Below, piece by piece: positions 9,130 through 17,806 of a stretch of DNA of 64,000 nt. Source of the stretch: Dehalobacterium formicoaceticum (GTDB lineage: Bacteria > Bacillota > Dehalobacteriia > Dehalobacteriales > Dehalobacteriaceae); NCBI RefSeq assembly GCF_002224645.1, contig NZ_CP022121.1, positions 3,192,501 through 3,256,500 on the forward strand, written 5' to 3'. A program made the translations under genes and the position numbers. Under the pieces are notes generated by a model. The model had not been told where the DNA came from. It ran no database searches and worked only from the letters and a program-made list of their open reading frames with translations. How positions within the stretch are numbered: the first letter of the stretch is position 1; every line of letters starts with the position of its first letter.

Positions 9130-9828
9130 TTAGCGGGTATTTTGAAATCTATTTCGCTTTTCTGCTATGGGTATTGCGCCTAATGCAATCGCATCATAAT
9201 TTGCTTTATCTTTACAGAAGTCAGGTATACTTTCTTTTTCCGCCATAGAAGAATAGTTTCCGGCACCCACAATAATGTGATCTAAGACTTTGATCTCCAA
9301 AGGATGGAAAATATCTACAATTCTTTGGGTCAACGCTTTATCTTCCGGGGAAAAGTTCCGGGAGCCTCCGGGATGGTTATGGGCCAGAATGACCGCATTG
9401 CAATCACAGGCCAAGGCGTATTTTAAGATTTCCCTCGGATACACGGCTGTCTGGCCAATACTCCCTTCCGACATGGTTTTTATTTCGATTGCGTTATTGC
9501 TCCTGTCTAAAAAAGCGACCATAAATCGTTCTTTATCCTTCATCCCGCTTAAGAGGGCGTAAAAATACTGGCCTGCCGCGGTTGAGGAATTGAAGGTAAT
9601 TTTTTCATTGCTCTCATAGATTTTCAAAAGGTTGTAGGAGGCAATGAACTCGTTGAGCAGTCCGATCTTTTCGAGCTGCTTTTCATTTGGTTCCATAATG
9701 CGGGGATGCTCCAAGATGTTAAAGGGGTTGTTTTGTTTTACATACCGCTGAAGCTTTTTGTAGGGCAGACCCGTTAAGGTTGTCAGCCCTTTTAGAAATT
9801 TCTCGGTATGCCGTGTGTCTGGCCTCAT
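9130..9828 (-). CDS. RadC-like JAB-domain protein
   Basis: The 232-residue protein has the RadC/MPN(+) domain in its C-terminal half. A catalytic-type Glu region precedes the JAMM motif AHNHPGGSRNFSPED (about residues 150-164), which binds zinc. RadC-like proteins are frequent on ICEs and plasmids; despite the name no repair activity is firmly established. I chose the ATG at 9828, preceded by GGGGGCGG, instead of the longer frame to 9864. This start sits one base after the upstream TAA, indicating coupled translation. It is the leftmost gene that clearly belongs to the conjugative element. Confidence 0.85.
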   Translation of the reverse strand: MRPDTRHTEKFLKGLTTLTGLPYKKLQRYVKQNNPFNILEHPRIMEPNEKQLEKIGLLNEFIASYNLLKIYESNEKITFNSSTAAGQYFYALLSGMKDKERFMVAFLDRSNNAIEIKTMSEGSIGQTAVYPREILKYALACDCNAVILAHNHPGGSRNFSPEDKALTQRIVDIFHPLEIKVLDHIIVGAGNYSSMAEKESIPDFCKDKANYDAIALGAIPIAEKRNRFQNTR

Positions 9829-9829
9829 A

Positions 9830-10066
9830 TTATATCCGCCCCCTTTTGTTGTCCAATATCTCAATCAGGGCTTGTATACTTCGCAGCTTCCCGGAAGTCT
9901 CAGGGGCTAAGTCCGCTGATTCAAGATGCCGAAAAAAATTTCTGATTCCCATGCGCTGAAAGCATTTCTGAATTTTTTCTTTGGCATCCCCGTCCAAGTC
10001 AAGCAATTCAGCCAGTAAATCCGCGCACTTTCTATATTCCAACTCCCTTAACGCTTCTAAATTCAT
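9830..10066 (-). CDS. Small hypothetical protein upstream of radC
   Basis: The 78-residue acidic helical protein (MNLEALRELEYRKCADLLAE) matches no family I recognise. The ATG at 10066 follows an AAAGGTGG ribosome site; a GTG four codons upstream overlaps that site and is rejected. The stop is one base before the RadC start, so the two form a coupled pair. It lies downstream of the hairpin that follows the M23-peptidase gene. Confidence 0.65.
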   Translation of the reverse strand: MNLEALRELEYRKCADLLAELLDLDGDAKEKIQKCFQRMGIRNFFRHLESADLAPETSGKLRSIQALIEILDNKRGRI

Positions 10067-10096
10067 TCTTTTTTCCACCTTTCAAATTTAGCACTA

Positions 10097-10150
10097 ATAA
10101 AAAGCACGGTGACGTGAAAGCCAAGTAATCGGCTATCACGTCTCCGTTAT
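10097..10150 (-). terminator. Hairpin terminator after the M23 peptidase gene
   Basis: On the minus strand GGAGACGTGATAGCC pairs imperfectly with GGCTTTCACGTCACC across a short loop. GTGCTTTTTATT follows. It falls between the transfer-operon end and the downstream hypothetical/RadC pair. Confidence 0.6.
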
Positions 10151-10191
10151 CTTTTGGGTGACCGTCAGCAACTTTTTAATCAGCCACATCC

Positions 10192-12195
10192 TTACCATGC
10201 CGCCGTGTAATTAGAGAAGTACAGCAGGGGGTCAACCCTGGTGCCGCCGACATAAACCTCAAAGTGCAAATGCGGACCTGTGGACAATCCCGTGCTGCCC
10301 ACGAAGCCGATGGTCTGGCCTTGCGTCACCGTCTGCCCGACACCGGCGCTCATTTGGCTCATGTGGGCGTAAAGGGTCATATTGCCGTTGCCGTGGTCGA
10401 TGATGAGATAGTTTCCGTAGCCGCCCGCGTCGTAAGCGGCGGTTGTGACCACGCCGTCCGCAGCAGCCAATATTGCCGTTTCGTATCTCGCCCCGATGTC
10501 AATGCCGCTGTGGGTTTTGTAGACGCCCAGGATGGGATGCAACCTGGTGCCAAAAAAGGAAGTTACATAATCGCTGGCGGCGCTGGGCCAGATATAAAAG
10601 CCCTCCGCAATAACCTCCGTTCCGTCCCCCAGGTGTCGGAAACCCGTGATCAGGGCTATAAAATACTGGTCATAGTCGCCGCCCAGAAGATCCTCCAGTA
10701 CTTCCCTCTGGTCGTCGTTAAAGCCGTAGATTTCCGCCTGCTCCCCTGCGGTTCGCTGGGTGATGACGATATGCAAAATGCGCTCGTACCATGTTTCCCC
10801 GTCGCTGTCTGTGTGCGCCACGGTTTCTATCCAGTGGTCAATTTCCGTCATATCCCAAAACACTTCCCGGATGAGGTCAACACGGGTCTGGTCGATGGTG
10901 ACGACATCCATGCCGTCTTCGGTCAGGGCGGTTTTAACGGCAAACACGGCCAGAATGTCTATCCAGATATTGCCCCGGCTGCCTCCGGTGCCGACGTATT
11001 GAACATCCAGCGTGTCCCAGGTGTTGTCGTTCTTGATGTCTTCTATCCGCTGGTTGTATTCCTCGTTCACTTCCTGTATCACCACGGAGACGGGCGTTAC
11101 CCCCGCGTCCTGGTTCTCGTCGGAAAAGAGCAGGCCAAAGGGAGACGAGAACAGGGCGGCCACAGCGATAATAATCAGGAACAGGGCAAGAACAGCCCCG
11201 CCTGAGCCTATAAGGGCAATCAGTCCTTTAGTCAGCACGGCGGCGGCTTTGACGGTTAGTTTTGCCATATGAATCGTAAATTTGGCTGTGGCCCTTGCCG
11301 TCTGCGTCGCTCGTTGCGCCGCTTTAGCGGTGGTCCGCGCGGTTTGGGCGGCGGCTTTCGCCGCTGTCTGAGAGGTTTTTATACCGGCCTTGGCGGTTTG
11401 TCCGGCGGTCTTGACCGATTTTGGCGCCGTTTTAATGGTGCCCTTGGCAGTTTGCTTTACGGTTTTACTGCCGGGCCGGGCAGATTGCCGGACGGTGCGG
11501 CCAGTGCCGCCGATGCCGGTTGGGGCGGTATGCCGTGTCATATTTCCGCCTGATCTGAACACGGGACTTGGAATGGCCTGGGGGGTGGTTTTGGTTTCCG
11601 CCGCCTGGATTTCTCTGTCTTGGGTAAACCGCGCCTTTGCCCGGCTCTGAACAAACCGCCGTTTTGCCAATTCGTTGGGCTTGGCCAGGGTATATTTTCG
11701 TTTACCTCTTTCCGTCACTTTGAATGGGACAGCTTTTCGCCGGGCCGATGGCTTGGCCTGCGGGGGAGATTGGGACTGTGCAGGTGCTTTTCCGGCCTTG
11801 TGCGAGGCAGCTTGCTTTCCTTGAGGGGAAACGGCGCTTCGGCGCGTTGGGGGACGCCCGGTTTCGGAAGGGGAGGAGGTCTGCTCCGTAGCATGGCCGT
11901 CGGCAGCATCGGCGTGATGGCTGTCCGAGGGAGAATTGCGGCGTTCCTTGATTTTTTGAACCGCCTTTTGGCACTGACGCCCTATCGTGTGAACAGCTTC
12001 ATTGCCGACCGTTTCCGCGCTTTCCTTTACCTTGTCTTCGGCATGCGCCACATAGCTGTCGTCTTCCGGCCGCTGCGTCCGCTCGGCCTGATCTCTGGTG
12101 CGGATAAAAGCATTTTTTGCCCTGCGGGTTACATCAAGGCTTTTGTCCAGCGCCTTAATGTCCTTGACGGTGGCTTTGGTTTTGATGTCTTTCAA
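10192..12195 (-). CDS. Conjugation-associated M23 metallopeptidase (CD1108-like)
   Basis: The 667-residue membrane-anchored protein is likely the cell-wall hydrolase of the type IV secretion system. Residues 1-310 are cytoplasmic, very basic and Ala/Thr/Lys-rich, with repeated TAK/TAR units. One membrane segment lies at about 325-355 (GSGGAVLALFLIIIAVAALF). A middle extracellular domain follows, and the last 130 residues are an M23/LytM domain with KTHSGIDIG and HLHFEVYVGG zinc motifs. Two TTG codons precede the ribosome site differently; the second, at 12195, sits nine bases after GGAGG and is preferred. It ends the transfer operon that starts upstream with virD4, virB6, prgI and virB4. Confidence 0.85.
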   Translation of the reverse strand: MKDIKTKATVKDIKALDKSLDVTRRAKNAFIRTRDQAERTQRPEDDSYVAHAEDKVKESAETVGNEAVHTIGRQCQKAVQKIKERRNSPSDSHHADAADGHATEQTSSPSETGRPPTRRSAVSPQGKQAASHKAGKAPAQSQSPPQAKPSARRKAVPFKVTERGKRKYTLAKPNELAKRRFVQSRAKARFTQDREIQAAETKTTPQAIPSPVFRSGGNMTRHTAPTGIGGTGRTVRQSARPGSKTVKQTAKGTIKTAPKSVKTAGQTAKAGIKTSQTAAKAAAQTARTTAKAAQRATQTARATAKFTIHMAKLTVKAAAVLTKGLIALIGSGGAVLALFLIIIAVAALFSSPFGLLFSDENQDAGVTPVSVVIQEVNEEYNQRIEDIKNDNTWDTLDVQYVGTGGSRGNIWIDILAVFAVKTALTEDGMDVVTIDQTRVDLIREVFWDMTEIDHWIETVAHTDSDGETWYERILHIVITQRTAGEQAEIYGFNDDQREVLEDLLGGDYDQYFIALITGFRHLGDGTEVIAEGFYIWPSAASDYVTSFFGTRLHPILGVYKTHSGIDIGARYETAILAAADGVVTTAAYDAGGYGNYLIIDHGNGNMTLYAHMSQMSAGVGQTVTQGQTIGFVGSTGLSTGPHLHFEVYVGGTRVDPLLYFSNYTAAW

Positions 12196-12225
12196 CGCGC
12201 CCAACCTCCTTCCAGGGTTTACTGA

Positions 12226-12633
12226 CTACCGCGCCTTTGCAAAAATATGGGGCGCGGTGCGTTCCAAGCTCCGGCAATATTCGGGATAGCGCAGCCGGAT
12301 GGCTTCAAAAAAATAGGGGGCAAAGCCGCAGTCAAACAGCTCGTAAGGTGTGGAACGGGTTTCTTTTCCTTCCTCCGTCCAGCCGTTCCACAGGTTGAAG
12401 GCTAGGCGGCACAAGCGGCGGGTTCCGCCCGTCTGCCACGGAGCCGCAAGGCCCTCCGATTTGATGCCGCCCTCCTCGAAATCAAAGAGGGTATGGATAT
12501 TGCGTCTCGTTTCCGCGCAGATGCCCGTTGCGTAAAAAAACGCCTGGTGGTAGACGTCGTTATTGCGGGTTTTGGTCAGCATTTGATTATAAAAAGTCTT
12601 ATGTTCCTTCTCTGCAAATCGGCTGATTTCCAT
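12226..12633 (-). CDS. Conserved ICE protein, DUF6075-like
   Basis: The 135-residue protein (MEISRFAEKEHKTFYNQML) carries conserved aromatic and Trp-rich segments such as LCRLAFNLWNGW and SPYxL-like ELFDCGFAPYFFEAIRLRYP. It resembles the DUF6075 proteins that accompany virB4 in Tn1549-type elements; the exact role is unknown. AGGAGG precedes the ATG. It lies between VirB4 and the M23 peptidase and is presumably co-transcribed. Confidence 0.7.
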   Translation of the reverse strand: MEISRFAEKEHKTFYNQMLTKTRNNDVYHQAFFYATGICAETRRNIHTLFDFEEGGIKSEGLAAPWQTGGTRRLCRLAFNLWNGWTEEGKETRSTPYELFDCGFAPYFFEAIRLRYPEYCRSLERTAPHIFAKAR

Positions 12634-12711
12634 TGTGTTTTCCTCCTAACGTCGAAAAATGAACGGCTGGCCGGAAAATTACGGCCAGCCGTTGGTGTTT
12701 GGCTGCCTAAT

Positions 12712-15048
12712 TCAGCTCTGGGCCTGTTCGCCCGGCTTGGTGGTCATCAGGTTGTAGAGCTTGGTGTTGCGCGGGAATTGGTCGGTGAAGGGCACCAGGG
12801 AACTACCCACCTTGATCAGGCCGTTGCCTGCGTCAACGTTGGTGATATAGCTGAGTTGCAGGTCGGAGATATTCAAGAGCTTGGCCAGCTCCATTCTGTC
12901 CGTGGAAGCCTGGTTGAGCATGACAATGAATTCGCTGTTGGCCAGCATGGTCCGGGCCGTGTGGCTCTGCAAAAGATCGTCCACGTTCTGGGTGATCCCC
13001 GTACAAAACGCGCCGTACTTCCTGACCCGCTTCCAGAGGGTGAACAGAAAGTTGGCGCTGTACTCATGCTGAAACAGCAAGTAGATTTCATCAATAATAA
13101 TGAAGGTGTTTTTGCCTTTGGCCCGGTTTTGGGTGATGCGGTTTAAAATGCTGTCCAATACGACCAGCATCCCGATGGGCAGCAACTGCTTGCCCAAATC
13201 CAGAATATCGTAGCAGACCAGGCGGCTGGTCACGTCCACGTTGGTGGCTTTGGCAAAGGTGTTCAGGCTGCCGGAGGTAAAAAGCTCAATGGCCAAAGCG
13301 ATTTCCTGCGCTTCCGGCTCCGCTTGCTTCAGTAACTCGGCATGGAAGTCCTGCAAGGTGGGCGTTTTTCCCTTGAAATTGCTTTGCAGGTATTTTCGGT
13401 AGATATTGGCGGTGCAGCGGTCGATCAGGGATTTCTGCTTCGCGCCCAGATTCTGGCCACCGATGAGCTGCTCGCACAGGGACAGGACGAACTCCGATTT
13501 CAGGATGACCGGGTTTGCGCCGTCGCCATAATCCTTGCTCATATCCATTGCGTTGATGTGGTTTTTCGAGGTCGCGGAAATATGAATAATCTCGCCGCCC
13601 ATTGCTTTGACAAGGGAGGAATACTCCCTTTCCGGGTCGATCAGGATGATGTCGTCGTCACCGGCCAGCATCTGGTTAACGATTTCCCGCTTGGCCGTGA
13701 AGGATTTGCCGGAGCCGGAGACACCCAATATGAAGGAATTGCCGTTCAGCAATAATTTCCGGTTGGCGATAATCATATTTTTGCTGATCACGTTCTGCCC
13801 GTAGTAAATGCCGCCGTTATGGGTGATTTCTTGCGCCCGGAAAGGGATGAACACCGCCGTGCTTTCGGTGGTTAGGGTCCGGATGGCGTGAATTTTGCGC
13901 AGGCCGTAGGGTAGCACCGTGTTCAGGCCGTCCATCTGTTGCCAGGTCAGGGGGGAGAATTGGCACAGGTGTTTTCTGGCCGTGGTCAGCAGGGTTTCCG
14001 TGTCGCTGTCAAGCTGCTCCTTGCTGTCCGCCACATGCACCATTGTAAGGACGGCGAACATCATGCGCTGGTCGCGGGTGGTCAGGTCGTCCAGAAATTC
14101 TTTGCTCTCTTTCCTTTGCTGTTCCATATCGTAGGGCACCACGGCGGAAAAGTTGTTGTTTTGGTTCTGCCGCCGCTGCCAGTTGGTGATGTTGGTCTCC
14201 ACGCCCAGCAGCCGGTTTTCCACCTCCCGCACAGCCTCGTCGGTGGGGATGGGGATGATGTCCAGAGACAGCATCATGCTGCGGTTCAGGTCGCATAATT
14301 CGGCTACCATGCTGTCCTTGATGAAGCTGGCGTACTCCCGCAGGAAAATGACGCGCCCGAACCTGCTGCCCATGCGAAAATAATCGCGTTCAAACTCCAG
14401 GGTGTCGGGGCAGATGTAGTCTTTGAAATCATGCCCCTTGCGCATGGTTTCGGACAGGTCGAAACGGAAAAACGTTTCCTCACCGGCCCGGAAAAAGTCG
14501 TGCAGGATTCTCATGCGGTCGGTGGCGTCCAGCTCCACGCATTTGGAGCCCAGGTGGGAAAAATGGGTGATGAGGTCGGTATCAATGCGGGAAAAGTAGT
14601 TCCGCGCTTCCTCAATGTTCTTTTTTGCCACCGACACGGTGACGTATTTGTCCTGCACGATGCTGTTCGCGCCGGTGGCCTTCTCTAAAAGCATCCGGTT
14701 GTATTCCCGGCGGTAGGTGTCCAGCCCGTCCTCCCGGAGGGGGATCAGAATGGAGTTTTCAAAGTCCGTCTTGTTCAGGCGGCGGTTGTTGATGGTGATC
14801 TTGGTGGTTGCCCCGCTGTCAAAGGAATTCAAAAGCTCCGAATAGGAGAGAAACATGGCTTCCTTGTCCTCCTTGGAGGCCACGGCGTAATTGATGTCCG
14901 CAAAGCGAAAGGTCCGGGAAAACTTGTTTCCTACCTGGAAAATCCCCTCCGGCCAGATGGCGCGGATGGGGATGGCCTGCTGCACACCTTTGGGGACGGC
15001 AAACCTTTCCTTGTCCTGCTTCATGATTTTTTGCAGGGTTTTAATCAT
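12712..15048 (-). CDS. virB4: VirB4-like conjugation ATPase
   Basis: The 778-residue cytoplasmic ATPase powers the type IV secretion system. Walker A GVSGSGKS lies near residue 444 and Walker B FIIIDEIYLLF near residue 651, followed by GITQNVDDLLQS typical of the VirB4/TraE C-terminal domain. The N-terminal half is the usual VirB4 membrane-contact domain. The length is normal for the family. The ATG overlaps the end of prgI by eight bases, so translation is coupled. It lies centrally in the minus-strand transfer operon. Confidence 0.95.
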   Translation of the reverse strand: MIKTLQKIMKQDKERFAVPKGVQQAIPIRAIWPEGIFQVGNKFSRTFRFADINYAVASKEDKEAMFLSYSELLNSFDSGATTKITINNRRLNKTDFENSILIPLREDGLDTYRREYNRMLLEKATGANSIVQDKYVTVSVAKKNIEEARNYFSRIDTDLITHFSHLGSKCVELDATDRMRILHDFFRAGEETFFRFDLSETMRKGHDFKDYICPDTLEFERDYFRMGSRFGRVIFLREYASFIKDSMVAELCDLNRSMMLSLDIIPIPTDEAVREVENRLLGVETNITNWQRRQNQNNNFSAVVPYDMEQQRKESKEFLDDLTTRDQRMMFAVLTMVHVADSKEQLDSDTETLLTTARKHLCQFSPLTWQQMDGLNTVLPYGLRKIHAIRTLTTESTAVFIPFRAQEITHNGGIYYGQNVISKNMIIANRKLLLNGNSFILGVSGSGKSFTAKREIVNQMLAGDDDIILIDPEREYSSLVKAMGGEIIHISATSKNHINAMDMSKDYGDGANPVILKSEFVLSLCEQLIGGQNLGAKQKSLIDRCTANIYRKYLQSNFKGKTPTLQDFHAELLKQAEPEAQEIALAIELFTSGSLNTFAKATNVDVTSRLVCYDILDLGKQLLPIGMLVVLDSILNRITQNRAKGKNTFIIIDEIYLLFQHEYSANFLFTLWKRVRKYGAFCTGITQNVDDLLQSHTARTMLANSEFIVMLNQASTDRMELAKLLNISDLQLSYITNVDAGNGLIKVGSSLVPFTDQFPRNTKLYNLMTTKPGEQAQS

Positions 15049-15406
15049 GGTGTTTCCATGCCTCCTTTTCGCGTTTTTCCAGGACGGGCTTCAGGGCTTC
15101 GTAATAGATGTTGGTCGGATGAAAAGTCAGGCGCTTGGGCAGGAGAAACTCCGACTTGACGTAGGCCCACAAAAACTGCTCCGCCGTCATGCCGTGGTAT
15201 TGAATAAAGCCGAGGGCGGCAAAGGGGGCGGCCCCCAAAATGCACATCCAGCTTACGGTTTCCGTGCCGAAGAAGCTGCGCAGGCCGAAGTAGATGCCGA
15301 TGGCCACGATGACGGCCAGAACAGAAAAAATGAACTGCCGCATGGACAGTCCAAAAAACAAGCTCTCGGTATAGTCCCGGATTTCCCGGTTGATCTTGAC
15401 TTCCAA
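15041..15406 (-). CDS. prgI: PrgI family membrane protein (VirB3-like)
   Basis: The 121-residue protein has an N-terminal tail (EVKINREIRDYTESLFFGLS) followed by two membrane segments at about 28-46 and 53-72, the typical PrgI layout. PrgI proteins are VirB3-like parts of Gram-positive conjugation channels and almost always precede a VirB4 gene, as here. The start is TTG, nine bases after GGAGG. The final codons overlap the virB4 start. Confidence 0.88.
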   Translation of the reverse strand: MEVKINREIRDYTESLFFGLSMRQFIFSVLAVIVAIGIYFGLRSFFGTETVSWMCILGAAPFAALGFIQYHGMTAEQFLWAYVKSEFLLPKRLTFHPTNIYYEALKPVLEKREKEAWKHHD

Positions 15407-15467
15407 ATATCATCACCTCCACAAAAAAATAGCGCCTCTTTCACGAAGCGCCAGTACAACAATTGCC

Positions 15468-15665
15468 TTATCGTTCCTGCTGTTTTTTCCTGTTTCGTTC
15501 TTTCTCCTTAATTACCTTGACTACCAAAGCGTCAACCTTGCGGTTTTGCGCCATAAATTCCTCATCCTGAGTGAGGGGGATACCGTTTTTCAAGGCTTCC
15601 TCCCCAAGTTTGCGCAGTTTTTCCTGCTCTTTTTCCAGCCTGTCATTGAGAGACGCCTTTTTCAT
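15468..15665 (-). CDS. Small basic helical ICE protein
   Basis: The 65-residue protein is highly charged and helical (NDRLEKEQEKLRKLGEEALK) with a basic C-terminus that ends in QQER. I recognise no family. No good ribosome site precedes the ATG, so translation may be weak or the start uncertain. It shares the -ER C-terminus seen in many genes of this element. Confidence 0.5.
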   Translation of the reverse strand: MKKASLNDRLEKEQEKLRKLGEEALKNGIPLTQDEEFMAQNRKVDALVVKVIKEKERNRKKQQER

Positions 15666-15877
15666 GGCCGAAGTCTTCTTTGCCTGATTTTAAGCCGGAT
15701 AAAAATAAGATGTTCCTTATCACTCACAATGCAGTTTGATATGCTTGTATCCCGTGAAACAACCAATTTTTGTTTCATCTTTATGTCATACTCCTTTCAA
15801 TTTTACTGCGATAATCGCATTAAAACCATTGCATCCTCACCTAAAATTGATGGGAAGAACAGTGAGGTGCGAAGGTT

Positions 15878-16132
15878 ATGAAACCACGAAAGAACCCGCC
15901 CGGCAACAAAAACATGATCGGTGCCAAGGTTGTTGCCCTTCGGAAGGCAAGGAAAATAAAACAGAAGGATTTTCTGGCGAAATTGCAAACCGTGGGCTTG
16001 GACATCAGCCCGACGAGTCTTTCCCGCCTGGAAGGACAGTACCGTCTGGTCCAGGATTATGAGATCGTTGCCATTGCGAAAGCCTTGGATATTTCTGTTG
16101 AAGAATTGTTAGGGAAAAAACGGAATAATTGA
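15878..16132 (+). CDS. XRE-family transcriptional regulator
   Basis: The 84-residue protein is a single Cro/CI-type helix-turn-helix domain: GAKVVALRKARKIKQKDFLA, then ISPTSLSRLEG and the closing ALDISVEELLG. It runs opposite to the transfer operon and starts after a divergent intergenic stretch of about 210 bases, a good place to control the minus-strand genes. The target was not identified. A GTGAGG/AAGG stretch precedes the ATG. Confidence 0.85.
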   Translation: MKPRKNPPGNKNMIGAKVVALRKARKIKQKDFLAKLQTVGLDISPTSLSRLEGQYRLVQDYEIVAIAKALDISVEELLGKKRNN

Positions 16133-16291
16133 AAGCGCAGGATAGGCCAAAATAATCCATCTTCATCTTCCTGTTGATGCTCCCGTTAAACTTCCAAGTT
16201 CGAGGTCGCTTCGATTTTTCGGTCTTATTTGTATATTTGTGCCGCGTGATATAATGGAAATATACGGTTTATGTGGAAAGGAGTGACCATT

Positions 16292-16702
16292 ATGGCAGCC
16301 GCGGCCCTCATTTCTCTTTGCCTTACAGTAGGACTGCTCATTCTTTCTTTCACCTTCAAAGCGGCAGGAAAGCTCCGGCTGACGATTCCCGTCCTTTGCT
16401 TCCTGCTTTTCGGCACCGTGCTGAACAAGTGGGCGGTGGAACATGAGACTTTGGCGTACATCATCCTGTTCTCATTGCTCGGCCTGGCCGTGTTGAGCTG
16501 GATTGTGTCTCTGATAAAGGCGATACGGCGCAAACGGGACGAGAAATACATGGAAGATGATGTCGTGTGGCAGATCCGCCGGGCCAGAGAGATGGGCGTA
16601 CCTCTTGACAAGGTTCAGTTTAACGAACAGGGGGATTTGCTTGACCCAAGAACGGGGGAGCCTGTTGTTTATGGAGAGGGCGTTCCGTTCAAGGATATGT
16701 GA
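16292..16702 (+). CDS. Small membrane protein of unknown function
   Basis: The 136-residue protein has three hydrophobic segments at about 3-22, 30-47 and 52-75, followed by a basic-then-acidic cytoplasmic tail with DLLDPRTGEPVVYGEGV. I do not recognise the family. The ATG at 16292 follows AAAGGAG; an upstream in-frame ATG at 16271 precedes that ribosome site and is rejected. A terminator hairpin follows directly, so it is probably transcribed alone or with the XRE gene. Confidence 0.7.
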   Translation: MAAAALISLCLTVGLLILSFTFKAAGKLRLTIPVLCFLLFGTVLNKWAVEHETLAYIILFSLLGLAVLSWIVSLIKAIRRKRDEKYMEDDVVWQIRRAREMGVPLDKVQFNEQGDLLDPRTGEPVVYGEGVPFKDM

Positions 16703-16703
16703 G

Positions 16704-16740
16704 GATACCGGATTTTCATGTCCGGTATCCTTTTTATAAT
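16704..16740 (+). terminator. Rho-independent terminator
   Basis: GGATACCGGA pairs with TCCGGTATCC around a short loop and is followed by TTTTTA. It directly follows the small membrane-protein gene and separates it from the convergent minus-strand genes. Confidence 0.8.
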
Positions 16741-16750
16741 TCTGCCATTA

Positions 16751-17326
16751 TCATCGCGCCCCGGTATCCCGGCTCGGAGCTTTCGGCTGGTGTTCGCGTA
16801 CCGTCCTGCCGTCTGACGGCTTGATAAAGTCCAGCCGTCCAGCCGCGTAGATGGCGTTATCGGTAAGCTGCCGCTGCCACGCGTCTTGTGACGGGGCCCA
16901 TTTGAATCCGCTGGCTTTGAGAAGCGCACGTTGGTTATCGTTCGGCCTTTCATCAAAGAAAAGCTGCAAACGGTTCATTTCAGTATTCGCTTCGGCGCGG
17001 CCGCCGTTAAATTCCCAGCCCTCAAAACCGCGTGACGCTTCGGCAAGGCTTTGTTGCAGCCGTTTGATTTTGCTGTTGTTGTTCGTAAGGTCGTAAGTGG
17101 AAAAGGGCTGCTTTTCCCACGAATAGCGCGTGGCTGCGATTTTCTCGTCCAGCTTTTTTGCCTGCGCTTCAGTAATACCGGGCGCTCCCATGCAAGTGCC
17201 GGTCTTGCGCCAATAGGCGTTGACCTCTTTCATAGTGGTTTGCGATTCCACACATTTATTTAATTCTTCGGTCAGCTTTTCCGCAGACAGCGGTTCATTG
17301 CTCGGTTTTGTTCTTTCGTATGACAT
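16751..17326 (-). CDS. Conserved ICE/phage accessory protein
   Basis: The 191-residue protein contains a C-terminal conserved segment (NDNQRALLKASGFKWAPSQD, then AWQRQLTDNAIYAA at about 133-166). This segment recurs in hypothetical proteins of Clostridia ICEs and phages. The N-terminal part is charged and helical. Function unknown. A good GGAGG ribosome site precedes the ATG. It is the first minus-strand gene after the convergent terminator. Confidence 0.65.
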   Translation of the reverse strand: MSYERTKPSNEPLSAEKLTEELNKCVESQTTMKEVNAYWRKTGTCMGAPGITEAQAKKLDEKIAATRYSWEKQPFSTYDLTNNNSKIKRLQQSLAEASRGFEGWEFNGGRAEANTEMNRLQLFFDERPNDNQRALLKASGFKWAPSQDAWQRQLTDNAIYAAGRLDFIKPSDGRTVREHQPKAPSRDTGAR

Positions 17327-17366
17327 TGTGATTTCCTCCGTTCATTCATAATGAGGTGGTTGCGGC

Positions 17367-17786
17367 TTACCGCTCCGGGTCGGATTTTTTCTTGGCCGAC
17401 CTGTTTTGCGCTTTGGCGTGTGACTCCATATAATTTTTAACGCCGTCCGGGTCAAACTCTTTAAGGCGTTCCATGTCAAAAGCGATTTTCAAATACTCGT
17501 TAAATCCCGAATATCCTTTTTCCGGCAGAAGTGTTCCCAACTGGTTTTTCAAAATAAAATCCAGCAGGCCTTCGTTTTCACCGAATGTCTTAACATAAGC
17601 CTCATTTGGTTTTAGCTTGTTTCCAAGATTTACGGTCAGGTCAGTAAATGATTCAAACTGTCCACTATTTTTCCACCACAATCCGATATAGAGATTGCCG
17701 TTCATTTGATAGGATTGAACCTCTATTGCCAGTTTGATAGGATTCTTCCTATACTTCCAATGGAATTGCAATGTTTTTATATCCAA
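17367..17786 (-). CDS. DUF4313-like ICE protein
   Basis: The 139-residue protein (TLQFHWKYRKNPIKLAIEVQ, then NGNLYIGLWW) resembles the small DUF4313 proteins of CTn/Tn1549-type elements; function unknown. The likely start is a TTG at 17786 preceded by AGAAGGG. It ends in SDPER, the recurring C-terminus of this element. It lies between the VirB6-like gene and the 191-residue accessory gene. Confidence 0.6.
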   Translation of the reverse strand: MDIKTLQFHWKYRKNPIKLAIEVQSYQMNGNLYIGLWWKNSGQFESFTDLTVNLGNKLKPNEAYVKTFGENEGLLDFILKNQLGTLLPEKGYSGFNEYLKIAFDMERLKEFDPDGVKNYMESHAKAQNRSAKKKSDPER

Positions 17787-17806
17787 TTTTTAATCCCTTC
17801 TTTCTA

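Noticed and set aside
8900-9130. Left attachment site of the element
   Set aside because: No copy of the tRNA-Leu core or of the ATATCCCTCC repeats was found here or elsewhere in the left part of the window.
10264-11205. 313-codon plus-strand frame opposite the M23 peptidase
   Set aside because: It is a shadow of a well-supported gene in GC-rich sequence.
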